Below are positions 34,586-42,688 of a stretch of DNA of 64,000 nucleotides, one piece after another. Positions within the stretch are counted from its first letter, which is position 1. Every line of letters begins with the position of its first letter. A model generated the notes under the pieces. The model was given only the letters and a program-made list of their open reading frames with translations, had not been told where the DNA came from and did no database searches. The position numbers were made by a program, and so were the translations under genes. The stretch comes from Candidatus Lucifugimonas marina (GTDB lineage: Bacteria > Chloroflexota > Dehalococcoidia > Lucifugimonadales > Lucifugimonadaceae), in NCBI GenBank assembly GCA_029593915.1, contig CP046147.1, forward strand, positions 1,054,001-1,118,000. The letters run 5' to 3'.

Positions 34586-35119
34586 CTAGTCGGCTTTGGC
34601 GCGTTCGGCCACGTAAATTTCTAGCGAGTCGCGGAGGGCGATGCGCCCTCGGTGGAGTCGGGCTTTGAGCGCAGAGACAGATACATCCAGCGTGTCGGCT
34701 GCTTCCTGATTCGAGAGGCCTTGGACGTCACGAAGGATTACGGCTACTCGTAGGTCTTCAGGCAGTTCGTTGATCGCTTCGTCGATTCTGCTCCCGAGTT
34801 CACTGTTCATCGTGGCTGCGACAGGCGATTCGGCCCAGTTGCTCGAAGCGACGTCGGGTCGTGAGTCTTCAGAGACTGTCATCTCTTTACCGCGCTTGTC
34901 TTTGCGGATTCGCATCAGTGCAGCGTTGACCGTAATGCGGTACAGCCATGTTGTTGGCTGCGCGTCTCCGCGGAAACGGTCTCGGGCTTTATACGCCGAA
35001 ATGAAGGCGTCTTGGGCTACTTCTTCAGCGTCGTGGGGATTGCCCATCATCCGATACGCAACGTTGTACACGAATCCCGAGTGTTTCTCGGCTATTTCCG
35101 TGAATTCTTGTGCGTCCAT
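34586..35119 (-). CDS. ECF RNA polymerase sigma factor (sigma-24/RpoE-like)
   Basis: This is a sigma70 family ECF factor with region 2 FVYNVAYRMMGNPHDAEEVAQDAFISAY and WLYRITVNAALMRIRKDKR, and region 4 INELPEDLRVAVILRDVQGLSNQEAADTLDVS ahead of the helix-turn-helix ALKARLHRGRIAL (blocks given in order). The frame opens at 35188, but the ATG at 35119 gives 177 residues and matches family starts (MDAQEFTEIAEKHSG). A zinc-type anti-sigma candidate is encoded divergently 327 bp away. It would redirect RNA polymerase under some envelope or redox stress. Confidence 0.93.
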   Translation of the reverse strand: MDAQEFTEIAEKHSGFVYNVAYRMMGNPHDAEEVAQDAFISAYKARDRFRGDAQPTTWLYRITVNAALMRIRKDKRGKEMTVSEDSRPDVASSNWAESPVAATMNSELGSRIDEAINELPEDLRVAVILRDVQGLSNQEAADTLDVSVSALKARLHRGRIALRDSLEIYVAERAKAD

Positions 35120-35207
35120 AAAAGGTGAGTTGGCTCGAATGTTGTAACGGGGGCTGGAAAATTTCAACTGGACGACAGGCTTGTGCAACTGTGCTCCAGA
35201 ACGATCA

Positions 35208-35227
35208 CTTTACCAGAATAAGTAAAG
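35208..35227. promoter_or_regulatory. Inverted repeat in the divergent sigma/anti-sigma spacer
   Basis: CTTTAC-N8-GTAAAG is a perfect 6-bp inverted repeat. It lies about 90 bp upstream of the sigma factor start and is AT-rich around. It could be an operator for the divergent pair. Nothing in the sequence names the binding protein. Confidence 0.3.
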
Positions 35228-35446
35228 TTTCTTGACTGTAATTTAGATTAGATCGTTAGATAATCGATGCAGGTTTTTTCGGGTGAATTCTGCTTATATT
35301 GATCGATTTCGGTAGTATGATCACTAGAATTCGTGAACGTTGGGGCATGTATCTGAATGCTCTTTGAATCGTTTGTGAGTACACTGCATCCTATTAACTG
35401 TCGAGCGATGTACGGATGTTGTTTTCTCGGCAGTATGGAGATTAAC

Positions 35447-35749
35447 TTGAGCGGCTCAGCGTCGTGGATAGAAAAACTGATCGGTAGAGACGAGACTCAC
35501 TCGCCTGACGATCCTTGTGCCGAAGGCATGGGCGATTGCGGTGAGGTTCACGACAACGCGTCGGACTTCGTTGATGGCGAGGTTTCACCGAACATAACGT
35601 CTCGCATTCGGCATCATTTAGGGTTTTGCGATGATTGCGATGGCTGGATGACCAGCTTCGCTCAAACCGTTGGACTGGTTCGCCAGACTCCACAGCAGAA
35701 AGTCCCGGACTCTCTCAAGGAAAGTCTTAAGAAGATTACCGACGAGTAA
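35447..35749 (+). CDS. Zinc-finger anti-sigma factor
   Basis: The soluble ZAS-type protein has the motif HHLGFCDDCDGW (H-x3-C-x2-C), with an upstream FVDGEVSPNITSRI segment typical of anti-sigma domains that release their sigma factor on oxidation. The frame is open from 35357, but the TTG at 35447 has GGAG 6 bases before it and gives 100 residues; ATGs at 35357, 35408 and 35435 have poorer sites. There is no membrane helix. It is transcribed away from the ECF sigma gene, where partners are usually co-transcribed, so the pairing is by proximity. Confidence 0.72.
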   Translation: MSGSASWIEKLIGRDETHSPDDPCAEGMGDCGEVHDNASDFVDGEVSPNITSRIRHHLGFCDDCDGWMTSFAQTVGLVRQTPQQKVPDSLKESLKKITDE

Positions 35750-35773
35750 TTTTTTCCAAAGCGAGTGTTAAAT

Positions 35774-35806
35774 GAAAAACGGCGATCAATTCGCCGTTTT
35801 TTTTTG
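35774..35806. terminator. Bidirectional terminator between anti-sigma gene and plsY
   Basis: AAAAACGGCGA and TCGCCGTTTTT form a 10-11 bp stem with a five-base loop followed by a T9 run; the A-run on the other side serves the minus strand. It separates two convergent genes and can end both transcripts. Confidence 0.88.
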
Positions 35807-35829
35807 TTCGTTATTAGAGAAGAGAGAGC

Positions 35830-36492
35830 CTAATTGAGTCGATCTTGATGCAGGTTGGGATCTTGTTCGTCATTGACCGCTTTAGCGGTGAAATACTCTC
35901 GATGTCGGCGATGGAAATACATGCTGTGGAGCATGATCGCAATTCCGATTCCTGTCAGCCCATATACGAGATTTGGATCGATATTTGAATTGGGGCGGAA
36001 CGATAAAGTGATGAATGTCAGATAACCAGCAATTCCACCCCAAAGGCTAGGGTGAGCCACTTTCTTGTTCGTGATTACCGAGACCGTCGTTCCAAGAACA
36101 AGACCGATGAACACAACGACTGGAACAATGCCCATCGAAGTGCCCATGAGAGTGACAACACCATCTCCACCCTTGAACTTTGTGAACGGGGAGTTCCAGT
36201 GACCTGCCACTGCGGCGGTCGCTGGGACGAGTAGTTCGGGTCCCTGAAGACCCAACTGCCTAGCCATGAGGATGGCTGTCATACCCTTGACCCAATCGAT
36301 GAGAGTAACGATTACGCCCTGTTTTCGAGAGACCTCGCGCCACACGTTTGTGGCACCGGCTTGTCGTGAGCCGACCTCGAAAACGTTGATACCGTTTAGG
36401 CGACCTACCGTGTATGCCACGGGGACAGCACCGAACCCGAAGGCTATAGCCGCCGCGATTAAGTATGTAGAGAACGTTACTTCTGTGATCAT
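35830..36492 (-). CDS. plsY: Glycerol-3-phosphate acyltransferase PlsY
   Basis: The 220-residue integral membrane protein acylates glycerol-3-phosphate with acyl-phosphate, the first step in phospholipid synthesis. All PlsY motifs are visible: GSRQAGATNVWR (about 41-52), the HWNSPFTKFKGGDGV glycine-rich loop (about 97-111), and five to six membrane helices. No PlsX or lipid gene is adjacent. The C-terminal 25 residues are charged and cytosolic. Confidence 0.94.
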   Translation of the reverse strand: MITEVTFSTYLIAAAIAFGFGAVPVAYTVGRLNGINVFEVGSRQAGATNVWREVSRKQGVIVTLIDWVKGMTAILMARQLGLQGPELLVPATAAVAGHWNSPFTKFKGGDGVVTLMGTSMGIVPVVVFIGLVLGTTVSVITNKKVAHPSLWGGIAGYLTFITLSFRPNSNIDPNLVYGLTGIGIAIMLHSMYFHRRHREYFTAKAVNDEQDPNLHQDRLN

Positions 36493-36616
36493 GTCGTGAA
36501 TCGGATTGTATCAGTGGGCGTATTATCGCTGAAACCACCTGATGTGTGTTGAATTGGTGTTCCAGCGGCGCATCTGCGTCACCGTTTTGCTTGGGATGGG
36601 GTCACAATGAACCCCC

Positions 36617-37882
36617 ATGTCCGAACCATCCGAAAAAGAAATCGAACTCGAAGCGTCTCATGATCGACGCGATGTTGGCTTTGTTGATTCACTACGTAAC
36701 TCAGCGCTTCAGCGATTCATTTCGGCAACCCTTTTATGGGGCACCGCACACCAACTAACGAACGTAGCACAAGGTTATCTGCTATTTGAATTGACTGGAT
36801 CGACCTTGTGGTTGGCGGCTTTGGGTGCCGCCGTGGGGCTTCCTAATATCGTCGTAGGTGTGTTCGGCGGTGTGCTCGCTGATCGAATCCCGCGCACCCG
36901 CATGCTCAAGATCGGATCGATGATTGCTGGTGCGCCGATGCTGGTTATCGCCGCTCTCTACGCAACAGATTTGCTTGAGCCGTGGCACATCGTTGTTGCT
37001 GGTGCGTTTCAAGGATCGGGACTGGCGATCGATTGGATTTCGAGACTGTCTCTTCTTCCTGACGTTGTACCAAAGAAGATTCTTGTTCGATCAATTTCGC
37101 TTGATCAATCGGTATTCAATGGCGCACGTGTTGCGGGTCCGTTGATAGGTGGATTTTTACTAGGGGCGGCAGGTCCCGGTATCGCCTACGGGGTTATCGC
37201 GGGGTTGTTTGGATCGGCGTTCTTGATCTATACGACGTTTAGCCCGGTAAAGCTTGCGGAACGACCTAAATCGGCTGGCATCGTTGCTGATTTGTTCGAA
37301 GTCGTTCGAGTCATCAAAGAACGTCCGATTCTTCGATTGAATTTGATGTTCACTGCCGTGAACGCTCTTGTTCTCGGTGGATTGGTGTTCATCCTTCCTG
37401 CCTTCGCCAAAGAGGTATTCAACACCGATGAAGCCGGGCTGGGACTGTTATTTGCAGGTGTTGGAATTGGTGCGGTAGCCGGCGCTATGACCATGTCGTG
37501 GACCGGGGGAGTTCGGCGAGCCGGCCCTGCTTTGCTGGTGACGGATTTGTTGTTTGGCGGGTTTGTAATCGCTTGGGCGTACACCAACAGCATGGCACTG
37601 GCGTTGCCTTTCGCGTTCCTGCTCGGCTACTTCAATTCTGTTCACGTGGCTCTTGGGATAGCCGTAATTCAATTCAATGTGCCTGCTGAAGTGCGTGGCA
37701 GGGTGATCGGCGCGTATGAGATTGCATGGTCGGGATTTCCGCTCGGAGGGTTGGCTAGCGGATCACTCGCAGCAATTATCGGCCTGCGCAGCGCACTCAC
37801 CGCACTCGCGATCGGACTGATCGTTTTCACGATAGTGATCGCAATTGTGAGCGAAAAGTTCAGGGCAAGTCGAATCGAGTAG
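36617..37882 (+). CDS. MFS transporter
   Basis: At 421 residues this is a 12-helix major facilitator of the MFS_3 / EntS-like exporter group. The loop between helices 2 and 3 carries the GGVLADRIPRTRML variant of the G-x3-D-R-x-G-R-R motif. A charged 30-residue N-terminus is cytosolic. RVAGPLIGGFLLGAAGPG in helix 5 and the second-half helices are regular, with no frameshift. The substrate is unknown; relatives export siderophores or drugs. It stands alone between divergent plsY and the convergent ccm operon. Confidence 0.9.
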   Translation: MSEPSEKEIELEASHDRRDVGFVDSLRNSALQRFISATLLWGTAHQLTNVAQGYLLFELTGSTLWLAALGAAVGLPNIVVGVFGGVLADRIPRTRMLKIGSMIAGAPMLVIAALYATDLLEPWHIVVAGAFQGSGLAIDWISRLSLLPDVVPKKILVRSISLDQSVFNGARVAGPLIGGFLLGAAGPGIAYGVIAGLFGSAFLIYTTFSPVKLAERPKSAGIVADLFEVVRVIKERPILRLNLMFTAVNALVLGGLVFILPAFAKEVFNTDEAGLGLLFAGVGIGAVAGAMTMSWTGGVRRAGPALLVTDLLFGGFVIAWAYTNSMALALPFAFLLGYFNSVHVALGIAVIQFNVPAEVRGRVIGAYEIAWSGFPLGGLASGSLAAIIGLRSALTALAIGLIVFTIVIAIVSEKFRASRIE

Positions 37883-37915
37883 ATTACGGTGGAACGCTAC
37901 CTGACGAATCGAGAA

Positions 37916-37942
37916 AGCATTCCGATCTGGATTCGGAATGCT
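37916..37942. repeat. Perfect hairpin between the convergent MFS and ccmE genes
   Basis: AGCATTCCGA and TCGGAATGCT form a 10-bp perfect stem about a seven-base loop. It lies 33 bp past the MFS stop and 11 bp before the end of ccmE. There is no T-run, so it is a weak terminator at best; its sequence resembles the arms of the 34435-34550 element. Confidence 0.5.
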
Positions 37943-37953
37943 AAGTAACCGAA

Positions 37954-38514
37954 CTACGCTTCTTTATCGAAGTAGTCGGGTTGGTAGGGCGGTGCTGAAG
38001 GGTCGCCATTGTTCTGCGCATCGAGTTCAGCCTGTTCGGCTTCCGTCAGGTATTTTGATGGGCATCGCACCGTTAGATTGGCTGCATGGAACGAACCATC
38101 AGCAAGCTTTTGACCTTGAAGAATGATTTCTGAATGGTCGTTGAAGAACACCTGGCCGATTTCGCCTTTGTAGGTCACGTCCAGTACGTCGAGACCATCT
38201 TCATCCTTGATGGCGAAATGCGCTGTTAGTCCATCGGCATCACGCACGTACGAATCTTGCACGAGCTTGCCCATGACCCCGACCTGTCGGTCCGTAGCAG
38301 TTGGGACTTCGTCGGTGACCTGAGCGACCGAGAGATAGTCGACGGTCGCACCTTCGAACGCCGTGAAGGCGAAATAGGCGAGAGCTGCAGCAACGAGTAC
38401 GAATGCGAACGCTAGCTTGGCGCGTGGCCCCATAAGAGTGGACGTGCGAGCTGCTGTGGCGACGGCTTGGGGCTGAGGGTTCTCTGGTTGCTGGTTGTTT
38501 TGGTCGTTAGTCAT
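37954..38514 (-). CDS. ccmE: Cytochrome c-type biogenesis protein CcmE, cysteine (CxxxY) variant
   Basis: The 186-residue product is a heme chaperone: one N-terminal membrane anchor (about 33-52) and an OB-fold periplasmic domain (RQVGVMGKLV, FNDHSEIILQG). In most CcmE proteins heme binds covalently to the His of HxxxY. Here the site is VRCPSKY, Cys151-x3-Tyr155, the variant known from archaea and Desulfovibrio-type systems. It is the last gene of the pfp-ccmABC-ccmD-like-ccmE operon, 12 bp after its neighbour. A proline-rich C-terminal tail follows. Confidence 0.92.
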   Translation of the reverse strand: MTNDQNNQQPENPQPQAVATAARTSTLMGPRAKLAFAFVLVAAALAYFAFTAFEGATVDYLSVAQVTDEVPTATDRQVGVMGKLVQDSYVRDADGLTAHFAIKDEDGLDVLDVTYKGEIGQVFFNDHSEIILQGQKLADGSFHAANLTVRCPSKYLTEAEQAELDAQNNGDPSAPPYQPDYFDKEA

Positions 38515-38526
38515 TTTCAGTTTTTA

Positions 38527-39036
38527 CTAGCCGATTGTGCATTTGAGTCGAGCGATTTCGTGTTGCAACACTCGCTGTTTTCGACCCATGTAGAGGACAT
38601 ATGCGAAGAACAGCGCCCACGTGATGGCGAACACTGCGAAGAGGTAGCCGAGGTTTGTTTCTAGCTTGCCCTCTTCACGTTCTACGACAGAAAACGCAGT
38701 TCCGTTTTCAGAAGTTACAGTAATTGGTGCGAATCGCTCACGATGATCTCGTAGTCGACGTGCTGCTTCTGATGGCTCTTCTCCCTGAGTCGAAACCCAG
38801 CGGTCGCCTGCCTGATTTTCGAGCCCGTATTCGGTGCCATCGAAAATGGTGAACGTATTCACCGCACCTGTGGAATCTGAAACAGCAAAACGAGTCAGGT
38901 TGCCGCTGTCATCAGTTTCTACCCCAACCACGATGCCGCTTATGGGTGGCTCGTGATCAGCAGAAGATGTTTGGGCAACAGCAACCGAAAACGTCAGGGC
39001 AATGATCAGTGCAAGGGCGAATTTCATCTTTGGCAA
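38527..39036 (-). CDS. Secreted domain fused to a CcmD-like membrane helix
   Basis: The 169-residue product has an N-terminal signal peptide (FALALIIALTFSVAVAQ), a predicted beta-rich extracytoplasmic domain of about 100 residues (VVGVETDDSGNLTRFAVSDS), then one membrane helix at about 129-150 (LGYLFAVFAITWALFFAYVL) followed by a basic coiled tail (GRKQRVLQHEIARLK). The helix and tail match CcmD, which bridges CcmC and CcmE during release of holo-CcmE. Its position between ccmC and ccmE supports that. The added soluble domain is unusual; a role in holding CcmE or heme is inferred. Confidence 0.7.
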   Translation of the reverse strand: MPKMKFALALIIALTFSVAVAQTSSADHEPPISGIVVGVETDDSGNLTRFAVSDSTGAVNTFTIFDGTEYGLENQAGDRWVSTQGEEPSEAARRLRDHRERFAPITVTSENGTAFSVVEREEGKLETNLGYLFAVFAITWALFFAYVLYMGRKQRVLQHEIARLKCTIG

Positions 39037-39038
39037 CT

Positions 39039-39755
39039 TTAGTTGGCTCCCGTCATTGCTGACGCAGATGACGCTCTCTTCAATTCGACGAGGTCGTCTT
39101 CAGATTTTCGGATTTTGTATCGGGTTTGAACCATGTAAATAAACAGGAACGAGAACGCTAGCGTAGAAGCCAGTAGAACTGTGCCTAAATCGCTTCCGAG
39201 AGCCGATTCCGCATCCGCGGCTGGCCCCGTGACGAGTGGAGGATGCGCCTGCGACCAAAGGTTGGCAGCGAAGTAAATAATTGGGGTGTCGACGGCTCCG
39301 ATGACGCCAATGATTGCCGCAAGCCGCTGTCGCTGTGTGCCCGGTGGGAAGTAAGCCCGGAACATGAGATATGCGACGTAGATGAAGAACAGGATGAGGG
39401 CTGTTGTTAGTTTTGCCTCACCGGTCCACCATACTGCCCACACGGGTCGTGCCCAGATCATTCCCGAAAGCAGCATCATGGCGCCGAAAATGACTCCGAC
39501 CTCGGCTGATGCAACGGCTAGTCGATCCCACTTTTCGTTCTTCTTCCACAGATACATGAACGAACTACCGCTGACTACGAATATTCCCATCATCGAGCCC
39601 CATGCGACCGGCACGTGGAAGTAGAGGATGCGCTGAACCGCGCCTTGATTCGTTTCGGTGGGAACCCAAACGAAAATGAGGTAGAGCGCGACTCCCATCA
39701 GGGCAGCGCTAAGGATCAACAGTGGGTCGAGTAGGTCGAGGACTTTATTCAGCAA
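39039..39755 (-). CDS. ccmC: Heme exporter/lyase subunit CcmC with altered WWD motif
   Basis: The 238-residue polytopic membrane protein of the CcmC/CcsA heme-handling family loads heme onto CcmE. The two axial-type histidines are present in ILYFHVPVAWGS (about 45-56) and LWSQAHPPL. The tryptophan-rich loop, normally WGTWWVWDARLT, reads WAVWWTGEAKLT, so the second tryptophan pair and Asp are replaced by Gly-Glu. Six membrane segments are predicted. It is separated from ccmB by 120 bp but is on the same strand in operon order. Confidence 0.9.
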   Translation of the reverse strand: MLNKVLDLLDPLLILSAALMGVALYLIFVWVPTETNQGAVQRILYFHVPVAWGSMMGIFVVSGSSFMYLWKKNEKWDRLAVASAEVGVIFGAMMLLSGMIWARPVWAVWWTGEAKLTTALILFFIYVAYLMFRAYFPPGTQRQRLAAIIGVIGAVDTPIIYFAANLWSQAHPPLVTGPAADAESALGSDLGTVLLASTLAFSFLFIYMVQTRYKIRKSEDDLVELKRASSASAMTGAN

Positions 39756-39875
39756 GGGGCGATGTACAAGTTTCTGCGGTGTGAATACTTAGCGAATTTT
39801 ATCACGAACTAGGTTTATTTCAGATAAAGCTTTGTATGTGCTCAGCGTGTCGATTTTTATCGAGGTTGAGAGAGT

Positions 39876-40550
39876 TTAGTCTTCGAGTATGTGTTGGAAG
39901 ATGAAGGCCGAAACAACTAGGAAAGCCACATCGAACGCAACGGCCAATTGAAGCCATTGCGCCATGTCGGACCAGCTACGTCCGTAAACCATGTGGCTTG
40001 TCGATTCGACTGCCGCCATGAGCAATGGTGTGACTACCGGAAGGAACAGTAGCGGCAACATTACTTCTCTCGCTCGTACACGCACCGACATTCCAGCAAA
40101 CAACGTGCCCACCGCGCTAAACCCGATAGTGGTTAGCAGGCTTATCGCGAGCATCTCCCATCGGAATACGACTAGGTTGAAGAGGACCGCAAATACCGGA
40201 ATGACGATGATCTGGGCTACTGCGATGAACAGGAAGTTACCGAGCGCTTTGCCGAGGTAGATGAGATCGCGACTGATTGGCGCCAGCATAAGGGCTTCGA
40301 GCGTACTGCCTTCTACTTCTAGTGCGAACGCTCTGTTGAGTCCTGTTACCCCGGCGAAGGCGATTCCAGCCCACAGCACACCGGGACCAACCAACTCGGC
40401 ATTGCCTTGGTTGAGGTCTATGGCAAAAGTGAAAATTACGAGAACGAGTAGGGCGAATCCTGCAACAGCGACCACCACGTCTTTGTTTCGAATTTCGAGT
40501 AGTAGGTCCTTGCGACCAATCGCCCATATGACGGCGAGTGAACCCATCAT
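39876..40550 (-). CDS. ccmB: Heme exporter protein CcmB
   Basis: The 224-residue ABC permease has six predicted helices. The N-terminal IGRKDLLLEIRNKDVV and the segment FALEVEGSTLEALMLAPISRDLIYLGK (split around residues 75-101) are the CcmB signature. It pairs with CcmA to drive release of heme-loaded CcmE. Its start overlaps the ccmA stop by 4 bp, showing translational coupling. Confidence 0.92.
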   Translation of the reverse strand: MMGSLAVIWAIGRKDLLLEIRNKDVVVAVAGFALLVLVIFTFAIDLNQGNAELVGPGVLWAGIAFAGVTGLNRAFALEVEGSTLEALMLAPISRDLIYLGKALGNFLFIAVAQIIVIPVFAVLFNLVVFRWEMLAISLLTTIGFSAVGTLFAGMSVRVRAREVMLPLLFLPVVTPLLMAAVESTSHMVYGRSWSDMAQWLQLAVAFDVAFLVVSAFIFQHILED

Positions 40551-41281
40551 TGGTCGTTAGCTTTCGATGAGTATGCTGCCAAGATTTCGGCTTTGTCGCT
40601 GGACGGCTTTGTTGAGTTTAACCCAACAGTCCCGTTGTTCAGAACCACGGCGCGATCGGCGATTTCCAGTGCGTGCTCAACAATGTGGGTTGTCATCACA
40701 ACGGTGCGGCCTGCCGATTTGTAGTCGGCGATTATCGAGTCGAGCTGAGCCACGGATTCGCTATCGAGCCCAGATTCTGGCTCGTCGAGCAACAGCATCT
40801 GTGGATCGTGCATTAGCGCACGTGCCAGCGCTACTCGTTTCTGGAAACCGTGGGACAGGGTTCTAACTCGATGATCGAGTCGAGGTTCGATCCCTACTCG
40901 CTGGATTGTTCCGGCAATGAGATCTTCGACGTTTTGCAGTCGATACATCTCGGCGAAGAAGAGCAAGTTTTCGCGGACGGTCATATCGGCGTAGAGCATT
41001 GGCGCGTGTAGGACTGAACCGGTTAAGGCACGCACGCTAGGGCCGTTTTCTGTGATATCGACTCCGTGCATCGAAACACTTCCTGAGTCGATTTGGGTCA
41101 GCATTGCCAGTATGCGCAGGAACGTCGATTTTCCCGCGCCGTTGCTCCCGAGAAGAACCGTTACTTCACCCGTGGGTAGTTCAAGATCCAACCCGCGCAA
41201 TACCGCCGTCTCGCCAAAGTTTTTAACTACAGCATCTGCTTTGACGGCAAGTTGAGTTGCTTGGCTAACCACGGCGGGCAT
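40547..41281 (-). CDS. ccmA: ABC transporter ATP-binding protein CcmA
   Basis: The 244-residue ATPase has Walker A LLGSNGAGKSTFLR (about 43-56), signature LSHGFQKRVALARAL, Walker B MLLLDEPESGLD and the switch His in MTTHIVEHAL. It energises the CcmABC complex. It starts 7 bp after pfp and overlaps ccmB. The neighbours set its assignment; on sequence alone it is a generic ABC-2-type ATPase. Confidence 0.9.
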   Translation of the reverse strand: MPAVVSQATQLAVKADAVVKNFGETAVLRGLDLELPTGEVTVLLGSNGAGKSTFLRILAMLTQIDSGSVSMHGVDITENGPSVRALTGSVLHAPMLYADMTVRENLLFFAEMYRLQNVEDLIAGTIQRVGIEPRLDHRVRTLSHGFQKRVALARALMHDPQMLLLDEPESGLDSESVAQLDSIIADYKSAGRTVVMTTHIVEHALEIADRAVVLNNGTVGLNSTKPSSDKAEILAAYSSKANDQ

Positions 41282-41288
41282 AAAACCG

Positions 41289-42563
41289 TTAGCTCTTCAC
41301 AGCGAATCGGCGCTTGAAGGCGTCGGGCTGCATAGAAGCACTATCGGCGAGACTCCCAAGGAAATCTGCATCATCGAGATCGATTTGTTCGATTCGAGTC
41401 ATGTATCTCCGTGCAACGTCGTAGTAGAGGTTGTCAGTGTCGACCATTCGAACAATCGTTTTGCCGGTGTTGGCGTCTCGCATGTCTTCGAACGGAACAG
41501 GTTGAAGCCTGTTGTCCACGGTGCAGATCATTGCACCTTGTTCTGTACGAGGATCGTCTGAAGGGTCGGAGAGTAGGAACCGAACTGCACCGTGTCCGAG
41601 CGTTCGTGTGTAGTCGATATCGAACGGAATCGGCGGGGCTGACCGTAGCTCGTATCCGAGGGTGAGATCGACGATGCCCATTGATTCGCCACGCTCCTGG
41701 AATCGTCGTTCGACCTCGGCTCTGAGAATTCGTGCGAACGGCAGATCAGCGAGACGGATATTGCCGTATTCGTCTCGTGGGATTTCAACGCCCGAAATGT
41801 TTCGTAGATCGTTGATGTTCAGCTTGCTCGCTACGCCCTCGGCGATAACTGCAATACCGTCGGGGCGACCCAATGCACGTCGTTTGAGAATTGCACCTTC
41901 GAGAACGTCACAGACTTCGGAAAGGCTGACGGTTTCACCCGGGAATTCTTCCGGAATTAGAGTCACGGTGGAAGCAGATGATTTTCCGATTCCGAGAGCA
42001 AGGTGACCAGCGTGCCGACCCATTGCGATGATGAAGTACCAGCGGTTGGTTGTTCGTGAGTCTTCCTTGAGGTTCATCACGATTTCCGAGCCAACGTGTC
42101 GAGCCGTTTCGTATCCGAAGGTCGGCATATCACCCGGAAGCGGTAGATCGTTGTCGATTGTCTTTGGTACGTGGGCAACACGAATTTCGCCGTTGGCGGC
42201 TCGGGCGATTTCAGAGGCGCCGAACGAAGTGTCGTCTCCACCGATAGTGATCAGATTATTGATATCTAGCTTTTTGAGAGTGGCGACACAGGTTTCGAGA
42301 TCTTCAGTGCGCTTGGTGGGGTTCGTTCGAGATGTGTGAAGAATCGACCCGCCACGAGTGTGGATAGTTGAGACATCGTCTATCTCAAGGTCGACGGTCT
42401 GGGACGTATCGCCTTTGACGAGGTACTCGTAACCATTTTTGATTCCGACGGCTTCGTAACCGGAATGAACAGCTTCGATAACCGCAGCCGAGATAACGCT
42501 GTTGATGCCTGGAGCTGGTCCGCCACCAACTAGAATTCCGATTCGCCCGTTCTGGTTCGCCAT
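41289..42563 (-). CDS. pfp: Phosphofructokinase, pyrophosphate-dependent type
   Basis: The 424-residue group A phosphofructokinase family protein interconverts fructose 6-phosphate and fructose 1,6-bisphosphate. Two residues that decide the phosphoryl donor point to pyrophosphate: GGDDTSFGA has Asp where ATP enzymes have Gly (GGDGS), and VPKTIDND has Lys where ATP enzymes have Gly (PGTIDND). The N-terminal loop is GGGPAPGINS, and the catalytic base is in TIDND. GGGAG-like GGGAG lies 9 bases before the ATG. It is the first gene of the operon with the ccm genes, a link with no obvious biochemical reason. Confidence 0.9.
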   Translation of the reverse strand: MANQNGRIGILVGGGPAPGINSVISAAVIEAVHSGYEAVGIKNGYEYLVKGDTSQTVDLEIDDVSTIHTRGGSILHTSRTNPTKRTEDLETCVATLKKLDINNLITIGGDDTSFGASEIARAANGEIRVAHVPKTIDNDLPLPGDMPTFGYETARHVGSEIVMNLKEDSRTTNRWYFIIAMGRHAGHLALGIGKSSASTVTLIPEEFPGETVSLSEVCDVLEGAILKRRALGRPDGIAVIAEGVASKLNINDLRNISGVEIPRDEYGNIRLADLPFARILRAEVERRFQERGESMGIVDLTLGYELRSAPPIPFDIDYTRTLGHGAVRFLLSDPSDDPRTEQGAMICTVDNRLQPVPFEDMRDANTGKTIVRMVDTDNLYYDVARRYMTRIEQIDLDDADFLGSLADSASMQPDAFKRRFAVKS

Positions 42564-42607
42564 CCGTCGATCTCCCGGTCGTTCTTATTTGATCGACCGA
42601 TTATGTG

Positions 42608-42648
42608 CCTATTCGCGATTTGTATGTATCCAAGAATATGCGAATAGG
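42608..42648. promoter_or_regulatory. 9-bp inverted repeat upstream of pfp
   Basis: CCTATTCGC (42608-42616) and GCGAATAGG (42640-42648) are perfect inverted copies with a 23-base loop. They lie 45 bp upstream of the pfp start, in the spacer between divergent pfp and the cyclase gene, and could be an operator or an mRNA hairpin. Confidence 0.35.
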
Positions 42649-42688
42649 GAAGAATGTGCGTGAGGTTGACGTAATTGGATTGCTGAAT

